Source: Vagococcus lutrae (GTDB lineage: Bacteria; Bacillota; Bacilli; Lactobacillales; Vagococcaceae). Taken from it: a stretch of DNA of 64,000 nucleotides. The first letter of the stretch is position 1; every line of letters begins with the position of its first letter. A program made the translations under genes and the position numbers. Shown one piece after another: positions 17,454 to 25,148 of this stretch. The notes beneath the pieces are model-generated. The model saw only the letters and a list, made by a program, of their open reading frames with translations. It searched no databases and was not told where the DNA came from. The stretch covers positions 61,685 to 125,684 of the forward strand of contig NZ_NGJW01000007.1 in the NCBI RefSeq assembly GCF_003987555.1, written 5' to 3'.

Positions 17454-18803
17454 TTAAACTTCTCCTTCTATAGTGTGCTGAATAGTGGTGACCGTTGACT
17501 GAATCGTTCCATCTGCGACATGTATCATCATCTCGTCTTGAGGTGCAACTTGTTTGACACTCTTGACTATTTTTTCATCTTTTGTCACATAAGAATACCC
17601 TCGCGTCATCGTCTTCAAGGGACTTAACATATCTAGTGCTGCAGCAAGTTCTATAAATTGCTGCTCTTTTTTTTGTTGATAGTGGTCTTTGGCAGCTAAT
17701 AATTGCCGTTCTAAATAATCAGCTTGCTGCGACGCTAAATCAATGCGCGCTTTTGGCTGTTGTTGTTTCAAACGATGGGTTACATCTTGAAACTGTGCTT
17801 CTTTATCATAAAGTGTATTTTTCATCGCTTGTTTAAACGCTATGACTTGGCGGTCTAAGGCTAAGCTATAATTCTCATAAAGCCGATGAGGTTGCTTCAT
17901 CACGTAGGATTCCATAACCGTTGCTAAACGTGTCCGCTCTTTTTCCATTCTTGTTGTCATACTGGTTAAAAGACGTTGCTCTCTCTCTTTTAACTTCAAC
18001 CATTCTTCCTGTAAATTAGGGACCGCAAGCTCCGCCGCAGCCGTTGGCGTCGCCGCTCTAACATCTGCAACCAAATCGGCCAAAGTCGTATCTGTTTCAT
18101 GACCGACTGAAGAGATTAGCGGCGTTTGCAAACTATAAATTGTGCGCACGACAACTTCCTCGTTAAAAGGCCATAAATCTTCAATAGAGCCTCCTCCACG
18201 CGCTAAAATAATCGTATCGAAATCCCCTTCATCTGCTTGTTTCAGACTCGATACAATATCCGGTGCGGCTTGATTACCTTGTACCAACGTTGGAAAAATA
18301 GTCAGCTCGACTAATGGATAACGTCGTTTAATCGTCGTCATAATATCGCGAATAACCGCACCTGAAGGACTCGTCACAACTGCGATTTTTTCAGGATACT
18401 TGTTTAACGCACGTTTTTCTCCAGAAAACAATCCTTCTGCTGCTAATTTTTCTTGTCGCTCGCGTAAGGCTTGATATAAAGCGCCTACGCCATCCGGCTC
18501 CATATGTTCGACATATATTTGGTACTGTCCGGTCGCTTCATATAAAGAAATACGTCCGATTACTAAGACTTTCATCCCTTCTTCAGGAGAAAATTTTAAT
18601 TTTTGAAAAGCCGACTTAAACATGACGGCATTAATTTTAGCTTTTTCATCTTTTAAAGAGAAATATTGATGACTATTTTGACGATTACGATAATTCGACA
18701 CTTCGCCAATCAAATAGACTCTTTCCAGATAAGGATCTCGTTCAAATTTTTGTTTTAAATATTTCGTTAAAGATGCGACTGTTAAATATTGTGTTTCTGA
18801 CAT
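17454..18803 (-). CDS. xseA: Exodeoxyribonuclease VII large subunit
   Basis: XseA has an N-terminal OB-fold (VYLIGEVSNYRNRQNSHQYF), the catalytic region with VVTSPSGAVIRDI and ILARGGGSIEDLWPFNEE, the motif SSVGHETDTTLADLVADVRAATPTAAAE, then a coiled-coil arm. The length of 449 residues is normal. It is the first gene of the xseA-xseB-ispA-tlyA-argR-recN run. A terminator after nusB separates it from the genes upstream. Confidence 0.96.
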   Translation of the reverse strand: MSETQYLTVASLTKYLKQKFERDPYLERVYLIGEVSNYRNRQNSHQYFSLKDEKAKINAVMFKSAFQKLKFSPEEGMKVLVIGRISLYEATGQYQIYVEHMEPDGVGALYQALRERQEKLAAEGLFSGEKRALNKYPEKIAVVTSPSGAVIRDIMTTIKRRYPLVELTIFPTLVQGNQAAPDIVSSLKQADEGDFDTIILARGGGSIEDLWPFNEEVVVRTIYSLQTPLISSVGHETDTTLADLVADVRAATPTAAAELAVPNLQEEWLKLKEREQRLLTSMTTRMEKERTRLATVMESYVMKQPHRLYENYSLALDRQVIAFKQAMKNTLYDKEAQFQDVTHRLKQQQPKARIDLASQQADYLERQLLAAKDHYQQKKEQQFIELAAALDMLSPLKTMTRGYSYVTKDEKIVKSVKQVAPQDEMMIHVADGTIQSTVTTIQHTIEGEV

Positions 18804-18902
18804 TTAAATGCCTCACTTTCACCGTCTCACAATTTGGAAACATTCCTTTGAAATCTACCTTATTCTATCATAATTGTTCATTTTAAACAGTATTCCTCAC
18901 AA

Positions 18903-18938
18903 ACAAAAATAGAGAAGTCATCACTTCTCTATTTTTGT
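18903..18938 (-). terminator. Terminator at the end of nusB
   Basis: A perfect 16-bp inverted repeat (arm ACAAAAATAGAGAAGT, loop of 4) is followed on the minus strand by TTTTTGTTTG. The nusB stop codon lies inside the upstream arm. Confidence 0.85.
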
Positions 18939-19342
18939 TCAGATATAATAACGGAAAGGACACCATTTATAAATTTACGAGATGAATCATCACTGTAGGT
19001 TTTAGCTAATTCAAGCGCTTCATTCAAAGCTACTCGGTTCGGGACGTCATCTTCATGCAAAATCTCATAAACGGCTAATCGTAAAATCATCAAGTCAACT
19101 TTTGAAAGACGTTGTAACGTCCAGCCTTTAAGATGTTCACTAATAAGCTGATCCAGTTCCATTTGATTCTTTTGAACACCTTCAAGCACTTGAAATAAGT
19201 AAGATGGAATATCATCGTACTCCTCATCATGTAACGAAAGTGTTAGTAAAATAGCCCGTTCTAGCGAAATATCCTCATGAAAATCTAAAGAATACAACGT
19301 TTGGATGGCTCTCTCACGTATTTCTCTACGGGTTACTTCCAC
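18929..19342 (-). CDS. nusB: Transcription antitermination factor NusB
   Basis: NusB binds boxA RNA together with NusE (S10) and supports rRNA antitermination. The all-helical pattern TRREIRERAIQTLYSLDF...LSKVDLMILRLAVYEILH...NRVALNEALELAKTYSDDSSRKFINGVL is typical. An ATG three codons upstream directly abuts the only ribosome binding site (AAGAGG). A GTG here is 9 bases from it and follows the asp23 stop by one base, so I chose the GTG (137 residues). The start choice is moderately certain. Confidence 0.9.
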   Translation of the reverse strand: MEVTRREIRERAIQTLYSLDFHEDISLERAILLTLSLHDEEYDDIPSYLFQVLEGVQKNQMELDQLISEHLKGWTLQRLSKVDLMILRLAVYEILHEDDVPNRVALNEALELAKTYSDDSSRKFINGVLSVIISEQK

Positions 19343-19343
19343 T

Positions 19344-19772
19344 CTATTCATCCTCTTCTAATTGTAACAATTCATCCAGCGTAGGGTTGACCATTTTTTC
19401 TGGTATCACACCCACTACATGAATGTTTACTTCTTTTAATTCTAAATCAGTCATAAATAAAACTTGTTCTTTCACTTTTTCTTGCATTGACAGTGCTACT
19501 TTAGGCACAGATACACCATAATTTAAATAACAGTATAAATCAACTTTAATACCGTCTTCATCAATGTTTAAAGAGACACCTTTACGATGATCCGCTTTAC
19601 CAAGCAACTCATTAACGTTAGAAGCTAAGTTACCTCGCATACCATAAACACCGTCAATTTTAGCGGCACTAATCCCAATAATCACTTCTAAAACTTCTGG
19701 TGCAATTACAATTTCGCCACCGAAGTCGCCATTGTCGACATTTTCTAAAATTAACTCTGCTGTTTCTTCCAT
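19344..19772 (-). CDS. Asp23/Gls24-family envelope stress protein (YqhY-like)
   Basis: This is a 142-residue single Asp23/DUF322 domain, with the core IAPEVLEVIIGISAAKIDGVYGMRG, LYCYLNYGVSVPKVA and ELKEVNIHVVGVIPEK. It lies between efp and nusB, where yqhY occurs in Firmicutes. There the protein is linked genetically to acetyl-CoA carboxylase control, although no acc genes are nearby here. It is soluble, with no membrane segment. An AAAGGAG site precedes the ATG. Confidence 0.88.
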   Translation of the reverse strand: MEETAELILENVDNGDFGGEIVIAPEVLEVIIGISAAKIDGVYGMRGNLASNVNELLGKADHRKGVSLNIDEDGIKVDLYCYLNYGVSVPKVALSMQEKVKEQVLFMTDLELKEVNIHVVGVIPEKMVNPTLDELLQLEEDE

Positions 19773-19799
19773 TACACTGTTCTCCTTTCGCTTGCTTGA

Positions 19800-20357
19800 C
19801 TAAGCACGTGAAGAATATGAGCCATCGTCAGTATTGATAATTAATTTATCGCCAGCATTCACAAAGAAAGGCACTTGTACAACTAAGCCTGTTTCCATAG
19901 TAGCTGGTTTAGAACCACCTGATGCTGTATCTCCTTTGATACCAGGTTCTGTTTCTTTTACTTCTAATGTTACCGTATGCGGTAAATCTACACCAATTGT
20001 TTCAGCACCGTACATGATAATGTTACATACGCTGTTTTCTAATAGGTAGTTTAATTCTTCTTCAATTTGCTCTGTTGGCAATTCTACTTGCTCGTATGTT
20101 TCAGTATCCATGAAGACATGGCTGCCGCCACTTTCATATAAATATTGCATTTTACGGTTGTCGATTTGGGCACGTCCTACTTTTTCGCCTGCACGGAACG
20201 TTTTTTCTTGAATATTCCCGTTACGTAAATTTTTTAATTTTGTACGCACAAATGCGGCACCTTTACCAGGTTTAACGTGTTGGAAGTCAATAACGCGCCA
20301 AATGCCTCCGTCAATCTCTACTGTTAAACCTGTTTTAAAATCGTTTACTGAAATCAT
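19800..20357 (-). CDS. efp: Elongation factor P
   Basis: EF-P relieves ribosomes stalled at polyproline. The three-domain protein of 185 residues starts [18 protein letters not shown]. The modified-lysine loop is [14 protein letters not shown], with the acceptor lysine between G and G near residue 32. The C-terminal OB domain ends in [17 protein letters not shown]. The start is the ATG 7 bases after GGAGG. Confidence 0.97.
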   Translation of the reverse strand: MISVNDFKTGLTVEIDGGIWRVIDFQHVKPGKGAAFVRTKLKNLRNGNIQEKTFRAGEKVGRAQIDNRKMQYLYESGGSHVFMDTETYEQVELPTEQIEEELNYLLENSVCNIIMYGAETIGVDLPHTVTLEVKETEPGIKGDTASGGSKPATMETGLVVQVPFFVNAGDKLIINTDDGSYSSRA

Positions 20358-20390
20358 CTCTTGTCCTCCTATTAAATACAATCGTTCATT

Positions 20391-21455
20391 TTATAATATA
20401 ATTAATTCTTTTGGTGAGTGCGTTAAAATTTCAACACCTGTTTCGGTCACAAGCAAATCGTCTTCAATACGTACGCCACCAATTTCTGGATAGTACAAAC
20501 CAGGTTCATTTGTAATCACGTTACCCGGTACAAATTTTTTATGAGCGAGTTTTGAAACACTTGGCCCTTCATGGACTTCTAAACCAATACCATGTCCGGT
20601 AGAGTGACCAAATGCATCTGCATGACCTTTACTACGGAAATAATCACGTGCCACAGCATCTAACTCAACGCCTGTCATACCTGGTTTAGCTACTTCATTA
20701 ACTTTCAACTGTGCGTCTAATACCAATTGATAAAGCTCTTTTAACTCTTCTCCAGGGTCGCCTAAAGCAATAGTTCTCGTCATATCTGATACATAGCCAT
20801 TAAAATAGCATCCGTAATCTAGCGTGATCATGTCGCCTTTTTCAATAACTTTGTCACTCGCAACACCATGCGGCATAGATGAGCGTAGGCCACTTGCAAC
20901 AATCGTATCAAACGAAATACCTGAAGCACCTAGTGAACGCATATAAAAATCAAGCTCTGTCGCCACTTGGATTTCTGTCATGCCTGGTTTGATAAAATCT
21001 AAAATATGAGTGAAGGCTTTGTCACCAATTGCACACGCTTGTTTAATAATTTCAATTTCACCGGGTTCTTTTACCTCACGTAACGCTTCAATTGCCCCAG
21101 CAACTGGAACAAGCTCACATGGGATAACTTCGTCTAACACGCCATATTGCTGATAAGAGACGTACATCTCCTCAAAAGCTAAACGTTTTAACCCTTGCTC
21201 TTTAACAATTTTTCCTACTTCTTCAAAAATAGGTCCAACATTTTGAACGACTTCATATCCAACACACTGTGTCCCAGCTTGTTTAGTATAACGGAAGTCC
21301 GTCACAAAATAAGCATCTTCTAAGGTAATAACAGCCAAGCCTGTCGTGCCAGTAAAACCTGATACATATCGTAAATTATAAGTACTTGTCACTAAAAAGG
21401 CATCGAGATCTTGTTCTTTCATCCAGTTTCTTAATTTTTCTACACGTTGATTCAC
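20391..21455 (-). CDS. pepP: Xaa-Pro aminopeptidase-type M24 peptidase
   Basis: An N-terminal creatinase-like domain (DLDAFLVTSTYNLRYVSGFTG) is followed by a pita-bread catalytic domain. Metal ligands are in TLDYGCYFNGYVSDMTRT (two Asp), GHSTGHGIGLEVHEGP (His), TNEPGLYYP (Glu) and GGVRIEDDLLVT (Glu). It probably removes N-terminal residues ahead of proline. I start it at a GTG 8 bases after GAAGG, giving 354 residues. The longer frame upstream includes the promoter region and lacks a suitable site. The gene immediately precedes efp, as in other Firmicutes. Confidence 0.9.
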   Translation of the reverse strand: MNQRVEKLRNWMKEQDLDAFLVTSTYNLRYVSGFTGTTGLAVITLEDAYFVTDFRYTKQAGTQCVGYEVVQNVGPIFEEVGKIVKEQGLKRLAFEEMYVSYQQYGVLDEVIPCELVPVAGAIEALREVKEPGEIEIIKQACAIGDKAFTHILDFIKPGMTEIQVATELDFYMRSLGASGISFDTIVASGLRSSMPHGVASDKVIEKGDMITLDYGCYFNGYVSDMTRTIALGDPGEELKELYQLVLDAQLKVNEVAKPGMTGVELDAVARDYFRSKGHADAFGHSTGHGIGLEVHEGPSVSKLAHKKFVPGNVITNEPGLYYPEIGGVRIEDDLLVTETGVEILTHSPKELIIL

Positions 21456-21492
21456 AACATCAACCTTCTTTCTAGAATAGAATTCCAATGCC

Positions 21493-21501
21493 ATTATACC
21501 A
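21493..21501 (-). promoter_or_regulatory. Extended -10 promoter for pepP-efp-asp23-nusB
   Basis: The minus strand reads TGGTATAAT, an extended -10 element, about 38 bases before the GTG start of pepP. The -35 region (TTTAAT at the right distance) is weak, which is usual with an extended -10. Confidence 0.6.
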
Positions 21502-21557
21502 AATAAAAAGTTGAAATTAAACATTAATCCTTTATATTCATGAATTCTACTCAAGAA

Positions 21558-21587
21558 ACAAAAAAACTCTCTGTTAACAGAGAGTTT
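21558..21587 (-). terminator. Terminator after rpmA
   Basis: A perfect 10-bp stem AAACTCTCTG / CAGAGAGTTT with a TTAA loop is followed on the minus strand by TTTTTG. It ends the rplU-prp-rpmA transcript. Confidence 0.88.
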
Positions 21588-21594
21588 CAAATGA

Positions 21595-21879
21595 TTACTG
21601 TGCTACTGGGTAGACAGATACTTGTTTTTTGTCGCGGCCTTTTCTTTCGAAGCGAACCACTCCATCGATTTTCGCATAAAGTGTATCGTCGCCACCTTTA
21701 CCTACGTTTTCACCCGGGTAAATTTTTGTTCCACGTTGACGATATAAGATAGAACCACCTGTTACAGTTTGTCCATCAGCACTTTTCGCACCTAAACGTT
21801 TAGATTGTGAATCACGACCGTTGGCAGTAGAACCGCCCCCTTTTTTCGTCGCAAAGAATTGTAAATTCATTTTTAACAT
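21595..21879 (-). CDS. rpmA: 50S ribosomal protein L27
   Basis: This 94-residue L27 has the core [21 protein letters not shown]. It starts with the Firmicutes-specific extension [10 protein letters not shown]. In Staphylococcus and relatives this extension is removed by the protease Prp between FF and A so that the mature N-terminus can reach the peptidyl-transferase centre. The prp gene is directly upstream here. A GGAGG site lies 9 bases before the ATG. Confidence 0.97.
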   Translation of the reverse strand: MLKMNLQFFATKKGGGSTANGRDSQSKRLGAKSADGQTVTGGSILYRQRGTKIYPGENVGKGGDDTLYAKIDGVVRFERKGRDKKQVSVYPVAQ

Positions 21880-21900
21880 GAGTTCGCACCTCCTATTTTC

Positions 21901-22239
21901 TTAGTCGATATGAGAAACTTCTACAAATTCCCCATAGTTTTCTTGAATATCTTGCAGTCCTAAAACAGCATTTTCCAAGAGTATTTGTGTCACTAACGCT
22001 TCATCTGTTGTCAAGTCTTCTCTAACAGACAGATAAATGTAGCCTTCATTGTCATTATCAATATCTAAAATAGGTGCCACACCTGATAACTTTTCAATAC
22101 CATTGATTGTACTGATGACAATCGCGGATACTGCAGCACAAACAATATCACTTCCATAAGGGCCAGCGTTCGCATGACCAGATACTTCTAGCATGGTAAT
22201 CGTTTGTTGCTTATCTCGTTTAAAACGACAGTGTATCAT
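21901..22239 (-). CDS. prp: Ribosomal-processing cysteine protease Prp (YsxB)
   Basis: This 112-residue Prp-family protease has catalytic His22 in SGHANAGPYG and Cys34 in DIVCAAVSAI. It is known to remove the N-terminal extension of L27, and it sits between rplU and rpmA, the universal arrangement in Firmicutes. Older databases call it DUF464/YsxB. Confidence 0.95.
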   Translation of the reverse strand: MIHCRFKRDKQQTITMLEVSGHANAGPYGSDIVCAAVSAIVISTINGIEKLSGVAPILDIDNDNEGYIYLSVREDLTTDEALVTQILLENAVLGLQDIQENYGEFVEVSHID

Positions 22240-22253
22240 GGCTAACCTCTCTT

Positions 22254-22562
22254 TTAGGCATTAATCGCATCAATCATCACTTTTGTGTATGGTTGACGGT
22301 GACCTTGTTTACGGTGAGTATGTTTTTTAGGTTTGTATTTAAACGTAACAACTTTCTTCTGTTTTCCTTGTTTTTCAACAGTTCCTTCAACAGTTGCACC
22401 TGCTACTAATGGTGTTCCAACTTTTGTGTCTTCGCCACCTACTAATACCACTTCATCAAAAACAACTTTTTCTCCCGCAGCAACATCTAATTTTTCAATG
22501 TAGATCGCTTGACCTACTTCTACTTTTACTTGTTTACCACCAGTTTTAATAATTGCGTACAT
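22254..22562 (-). CDS. rplU: 50S ribosomal protein L21
   Basis: This is L21 of 102 residues, beginning [18 protein letters not shown] and containing [33 protein letters not shown]. The ATG follows a strong AAGGAGGTG site. It is the first gene of the rplU-prp-rpmA operon, behind a leader RNA region. Confidence 0.97.
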   Translation of the reverse strand: MYAIIKTGGKQVKVEVGQAIYIEKLDVAAGEKVVFDEVVLVGGEDTKVGTPLVAGATVEGTVEKQGKQKKVVTFKYKPKKHTHRKQGHRQPYTKVMIDAINA

Positions 22563-22579
22563 GCTATAAAGCACCTCCT

Positions 22580-22668
22580 TCATTAGACTTAGACTCGCCA
22601 TTGTAAGCGATCAATAACAGATACTTAAAACTTACTTTGAGCGGTTGTAGTTGTGGTGCTCACAATTA
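22580..22668 (-). promoter_or_regulatory. Probable L21 leader RNA (ribosomal autoregulatory 5' UTR)
   Basis: About 115 bases separate the rplU promoter from its start codon and contain paired segments. Firmicutes rplU operons commonly carry a structured L21 leader here that is thought to bind L21. I infer this from position, length and the presence of complementary stretches. I did not fold it or match a covariance model. Confidence 0.55.
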
Positions 22669-22678
22669 CAACAGAAAT

Positions 22679-22707
22679 AGTGTACCAAATTATAGACACA
22701 AGGTCAA
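22679..22707 (-). promoter_or_regulatory. Sigma-A promoter for rplU-prp-rpmA
   Basis: On the minus strand TTGACC (22702-22707) and TACACT (22679-22684) are separated by exactly 17 bases. The distance to the rplU start leaves room for a leader RNA of about 110 bases. Confidence 0.8.
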
Positions 22708-22714
22708 TCTTTTA

Positions 22715-23335
22715 TTATCCTTTATTAACAGTTTCTTGATTTTCTGGTCCATAAAAGAAGTCTACAATCCCAGCTTCTTCTATAAATTGAGAATCTAATA
22801 TCTTACTTAAGTTCTCTGCCATGTATCGTGTAGCATAAATCTTACCATTGGCATCCCATCCATCGACGTACCCTAACAACGTATACATCAAGTAGTTCAT
22901 TAAGATTGTTTGCGGAATACGCGTACGATCTTTTTTATAATGCTTTTGATACGTTTGAATTTCTTCAGACAAACGCTCCATAAGTTGCTGACGATAAAAA
23001 TCTGAATTAGGGTCGTAGATAAGTGTTTCAAAAAAAGAAATATTCTCCTCAGCAAATTCTAAATATTTCATTAAAGAAAAACGATAGACTGTTTCGTCTT
23101 CTGTATCTGGAATCATCGTTTCATAAAAGAACTCATCCATTATCTCGCTCATCATCGTTTCAACAAAAAATTCTTTATCACGATAATGAAGATAAAATGT
23201 TCCTCTTGTGACTTCTGCTGTTTCTGTTAAGTTTTTAACGTTTATTTCTTGAATTTGATTTTTTGATAACAACGTGAGAAACGCTGCCTTTAATTTACTA
23301 CGCGTTTTTAAAACACGCGGATCAACTTTTTCCAT
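22715..23335 (-). CDS. TetR/AcrR-family transcriptional regulator
   Basis: This is a 206-residue TetR-type protein. The N-terminal helix-turn-helix reads INVKNLTETAEVTRGTFYLHYRDKEFFVETM (about residues 36-66). The C-terminal ligand-binding half contains many aromatic residues and no recognisable sub-family motif. No obvious target operon is adjacent: rplU lies downstream and a tRNA upstream. A palindrome about 105 bases before its start suggests self-regulation. An AGGAGG site precedes the ATG. The effector is unknown. Confidence 0.88.
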   Translation of the reverse strand: MEKVDPRVLKTRSKLKAAFLTLLSKNQIQEINVKNLTETAEVTRGTFYLHYRDKEFFVETMMSEIMDEFFYETMIPDTEDETVYRFSLMKYLEFAEENISFFETLIYDPNSDFYRQQLMERLSEEIQTYQKHYKKDRTRIPQTILMNYLMYTLLGYVDGWDANGKIYATRYMAENLSKILDSQFIEEAGIVDFFYGPENQETVNKG

Positions 23336-23436
23336 GCAAAAACCTCCTAAATATATGGCTTAGCTTCATCATTTAATAACAAGCGTAAGTTTAGCTTTTT
23401 TCTTTTTAATTGTCTATCCCTGATTTTTTGTTTTCC

Positions 23437-23451
23437 AGTGATAATATCACT
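23437..23451. promoter_or_regulatory. Perfect 15-base palindrome, candidate operator of the adjacent TetR regulator
   Basis: AGTGATAATATCACT is an exact inverted repeat around a central base. It lies in the 279-base gap between the TetR gene and tRNA-Arg, and on the minus strand it contains TATTAT, a possible -10 box. A second, looser AT-rich repeat (TTGATA...TATCAA) lies at about 23474-23495. The rest of the gap shows only AT-rich sequence up to the tRNA promoter. Confidence 0.5.
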
Positions 23452-23566
23452 CAAAAAAAGGACATTTGATTTGATAAATATTATTATATCAACTTTTTTA
23501 TTAACTTTCGGGATATTTTTATTAAATCTACGTATATTTTTAAATAGTATTTTTTAAATTTTGGCA

Positions 23567-23595
23567 TTGACTTTTACTTGCAATTTCAATATAAT
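23567..23595 (+). promoter_or_regulatory. Sigma-A promoter for tRNA-Arg
   Basis: TTGACT (23567-23572) and perfect TATAAT (23590-23595) with a 17-base spacer, 19 bases before the tRNA. This is a near-consensus stable-RNA promoter. Confidence 0.88.
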
Positions 23596-23614
23596 CATTA
23601 GTGTTGTGCCATAA

Positions 23615-23688
23615 GTCATAGTAGCTCAGCAGGATAGAGCATTCGCCTTCTAAGCGAACGGTCGGGGGTTCGAATCCCTCCTGTGACG
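23615..23688 (+). tRNA. tRNA-Arg (anticodon TCT)
   Basis: A full cloverleaf can be drawn: acceptor GTCATAG/CTGTGAC, D-stem GCTC/GAGC, anticodon stem TTCGC/GCGAA with loop CTTCTAA, and T-arm GGGGG-TTCGAAT-CCCTC. The discriminator is G and CCA is not encoded. It reads AGA/AGG codons. It is a single-gene unit with its own promoter and terminator. Confidence 0.96.
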
Positions 23689-23693
23689 TCCTA

Positions 23694-23724
23694 AACCACT
23701 AGAATACTTCTAGTGGTTTTTTTG
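23694..23724 (+). terminator. Terminator of tRNA-Arg
   Basis: A perfect 11-bp stem AACCACTAGAA / TTCTAGTGGTT with loop TAC is followed by TTTTTTG. Confidence 0.92.
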
Positions 23725-23743
23725 TTATCTCATATTTAATTCT

Positions 23744-23785
23744 TAAAAAGGCAAACGAACAGAGACGTTCGTTTGCCTTTTTTTA
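23744..23785. terminator. Terminator of uspA (probably bidirectional)
   Basis: The inverted repeat AGGCAAACGAAC / GTTCGTTTGCCT with a 6-base loop is flanked by an A-run on the left and a T-run on the right. It lies directly after the uspA stop on the minus strand. Confidence 0.85.
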
Positions 23786-24214
23786 TTTAACTACTAATAC
23801 ATTAACTGGCGCATGTTTGACAATATAATCAGTCGTCGAGCCAACTGTCCACTTTTGGATACCGCCTTTTCCTGAAGCACCGACAACGATTAAATCAATA
23901 GGATACTGTTCTGGTATGGTCTTTGCAAGATATACTTTAGGATTCCCCAACTCGACTATCCCAGTCATCTTCTCAACGCCATATTCTTTAGCATCGTACA
24001 GTTTTTTCAGGACTTCTTTTTCCACGTTTTCTTTTTCCTCCGCTAACATGGTCGCATAGTTATACAAACTATAGGCAATCTCGACATCATTAACAATACA
24101 GGCAATATACAAATGGGCGTGATGCAACTCGGCTAAAAACAACGCTTCTTGAAATGCTTTCTCTGCACTATGAGATCCGTCAATCGCGACTAGAATATGC
24201 TGATATCCTTTCAT
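23783..24214 (-). CDS. Universal stress protein, UspA family
   Basis: This 143-residue UspA domain starts MKGYQHILVAIDGSHSAEKAF. It contains the ATP-binding consensus near the end, VVGASGKGGIQKWTVGSTTDYIVKHAPVNVLVVK, where G-x2-G-x9-G-S/T is intact, so it is likely an ATP-binding member. Two in-frame ATGs exist and this one is 8 bases from AAGGAGG. No stress-regulatory site is obvious. Confidence 0.9.
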   Translation of the reverse strand: MKGYQHILVAIDGSHSAEKAFQEALFLAELHHAHLYIACIVNDVEIAYSLYNYATMLAEEKENVEKEVLKKLYDAKEYGVEKMTGIVELGNPKVYLAKTIPEQYPIDLIVVGASGKGGIQKWTVGSTTDYIVKHAPVNVLVVK

Positions 24215-24246
24215 TGTCATCGCCTCCTTATCTGTATTATAACACA

Positions 24247-24279
24247 AATAAAAAGAGCATGCCTATTTCAGCACACTCC
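24247..24279 (-). terminator. Terminator after the O-methyltransferase gene
   Basis: On the minus strand GAGTGTGC pairs with GCATGCTC (two G-U pairs) around a short loop and is followed by TTTTTATTTG. Confidence 0.7.
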
Positions 24280-24283
24280 TATC

Positions 24284-24967
24284 TTATAATACGACGTCAT
24301 CACTTTCTTTAGTGATTAATAAAATGCCATCTCCCAAAGGCACGATAGAGCTCGTTAAATCTGGATGATTTAAAACCTTTTCAAATAGCAAATTAAGTTT
24401 ACGATGAATCGTTCGTTGATTTTTAGGTATCGCCTCGCGTGGATGTGTAACAGTTCCGCCTTGTAACACATCGTCAATCATAATAACCCCGCCTTTTGGC
24501 ACAAGGCGTAAACACTCTGGTAAAAACTCGATATACTTCGACTTCGCACTGTCCATAAAAATAAAATCATAAGGCCCGGTTAAAGTAGGTAACACATCAG
24601 CTGCGTCGCCTTCTAAAAGGGTGACACGCTCCGTCAGTCCCAGCTTTTCATAATTCTCACGTGCTTTTTTTATCATGACGTCATAACGGTCAATCGTTGT
24701 CACATGCCCGTCTTCCCCTACATATTGACTCATCAAACTAGATGAAAAACCAATCGCTGTGCCTATTTCTAGTACTTCACGCGGTTTTATCTGACCGAGT
24801 AAAAATTGTAAAAAAACAACCGTTTCATGCGGAATAATTGGCACATTATTTTCATACGCTGTTCGTTCAATTTCTCCAAGCAATCCTGGTAACGGCTTTT
24901 GTTCATATCTAATAAAATCGACCACTTCCTGTTTCACAACGGGTCGACGCATCATCGGATTTCTCAT
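24284..24967 (-). CDS. TrmR/YrrM-like SAM-dependent O-methyltransferase
   Basis: This class I methyltransferase of the O-methyltransferase-3 family has the SAM loop VLEIGTAIGFSSSLMSQYV, acidic residue TTIDRYDVM, and the metal and substrate segments YDFIFMDSAKSKY and GGVIMIDDVLQGG. B. subtilis TrmR (YrrM), which methylates 5-hydroxyuridine in tRNA, is the closest named type that fits. Catechol-type substrates cannot be excluded. The start is the ATG 8 bases after AGGAG, preferred to a GTG three codons upstream (227 residues). Confidence 0.82.
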   Translation of the reverse strand: MRNPMMRRPVVKQEVVDFIRYEQKPLPGLLGEIERTAYENNVPIIPHETVVFLQFLLGQIKPREVLEIGTAIGFSSSLMSQYVGEDGHVTTIDRYDVMIKKARENYEKLGLTERVTLLEGDAADVLPTLTGPYDFIFMDSAKSKYIEFLPECLRLVPKGGVIMIDDVLQGGTVTHPREAIPKNQRTIHRKLNLLFEKVLNHPDLTSSIVPLGDGILLITKESDDVVL

Positions 24968-25068
24968 ATTATTCACTCCTGTTCTTATGACGTTCCTATT
25001 ATACGTAATTCATCATTTAGTTGCAAACACCTCCTAAGTTAACCAACTATTATCTTTAATTGGTACAG

Positions 25069-25097
25069 TTGACTAAAGCCTTTATTAAGTCTATGAT
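25069..25097 (+). promoter_or_regulatory. Sigma-A promoter for fbp
   Basis: TTGACT (25069-25074) and TATGAT (25092-25097) with a 17-base spacer, about 50 bases before the fbp start. I see no clear cre site. Confidence 0.75.
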
Positions 25098-25148
25098 TAT
25101 TCTTGTATAAACAATATGGTATATCTTAAATATTAGGAGGAAAGTCTT

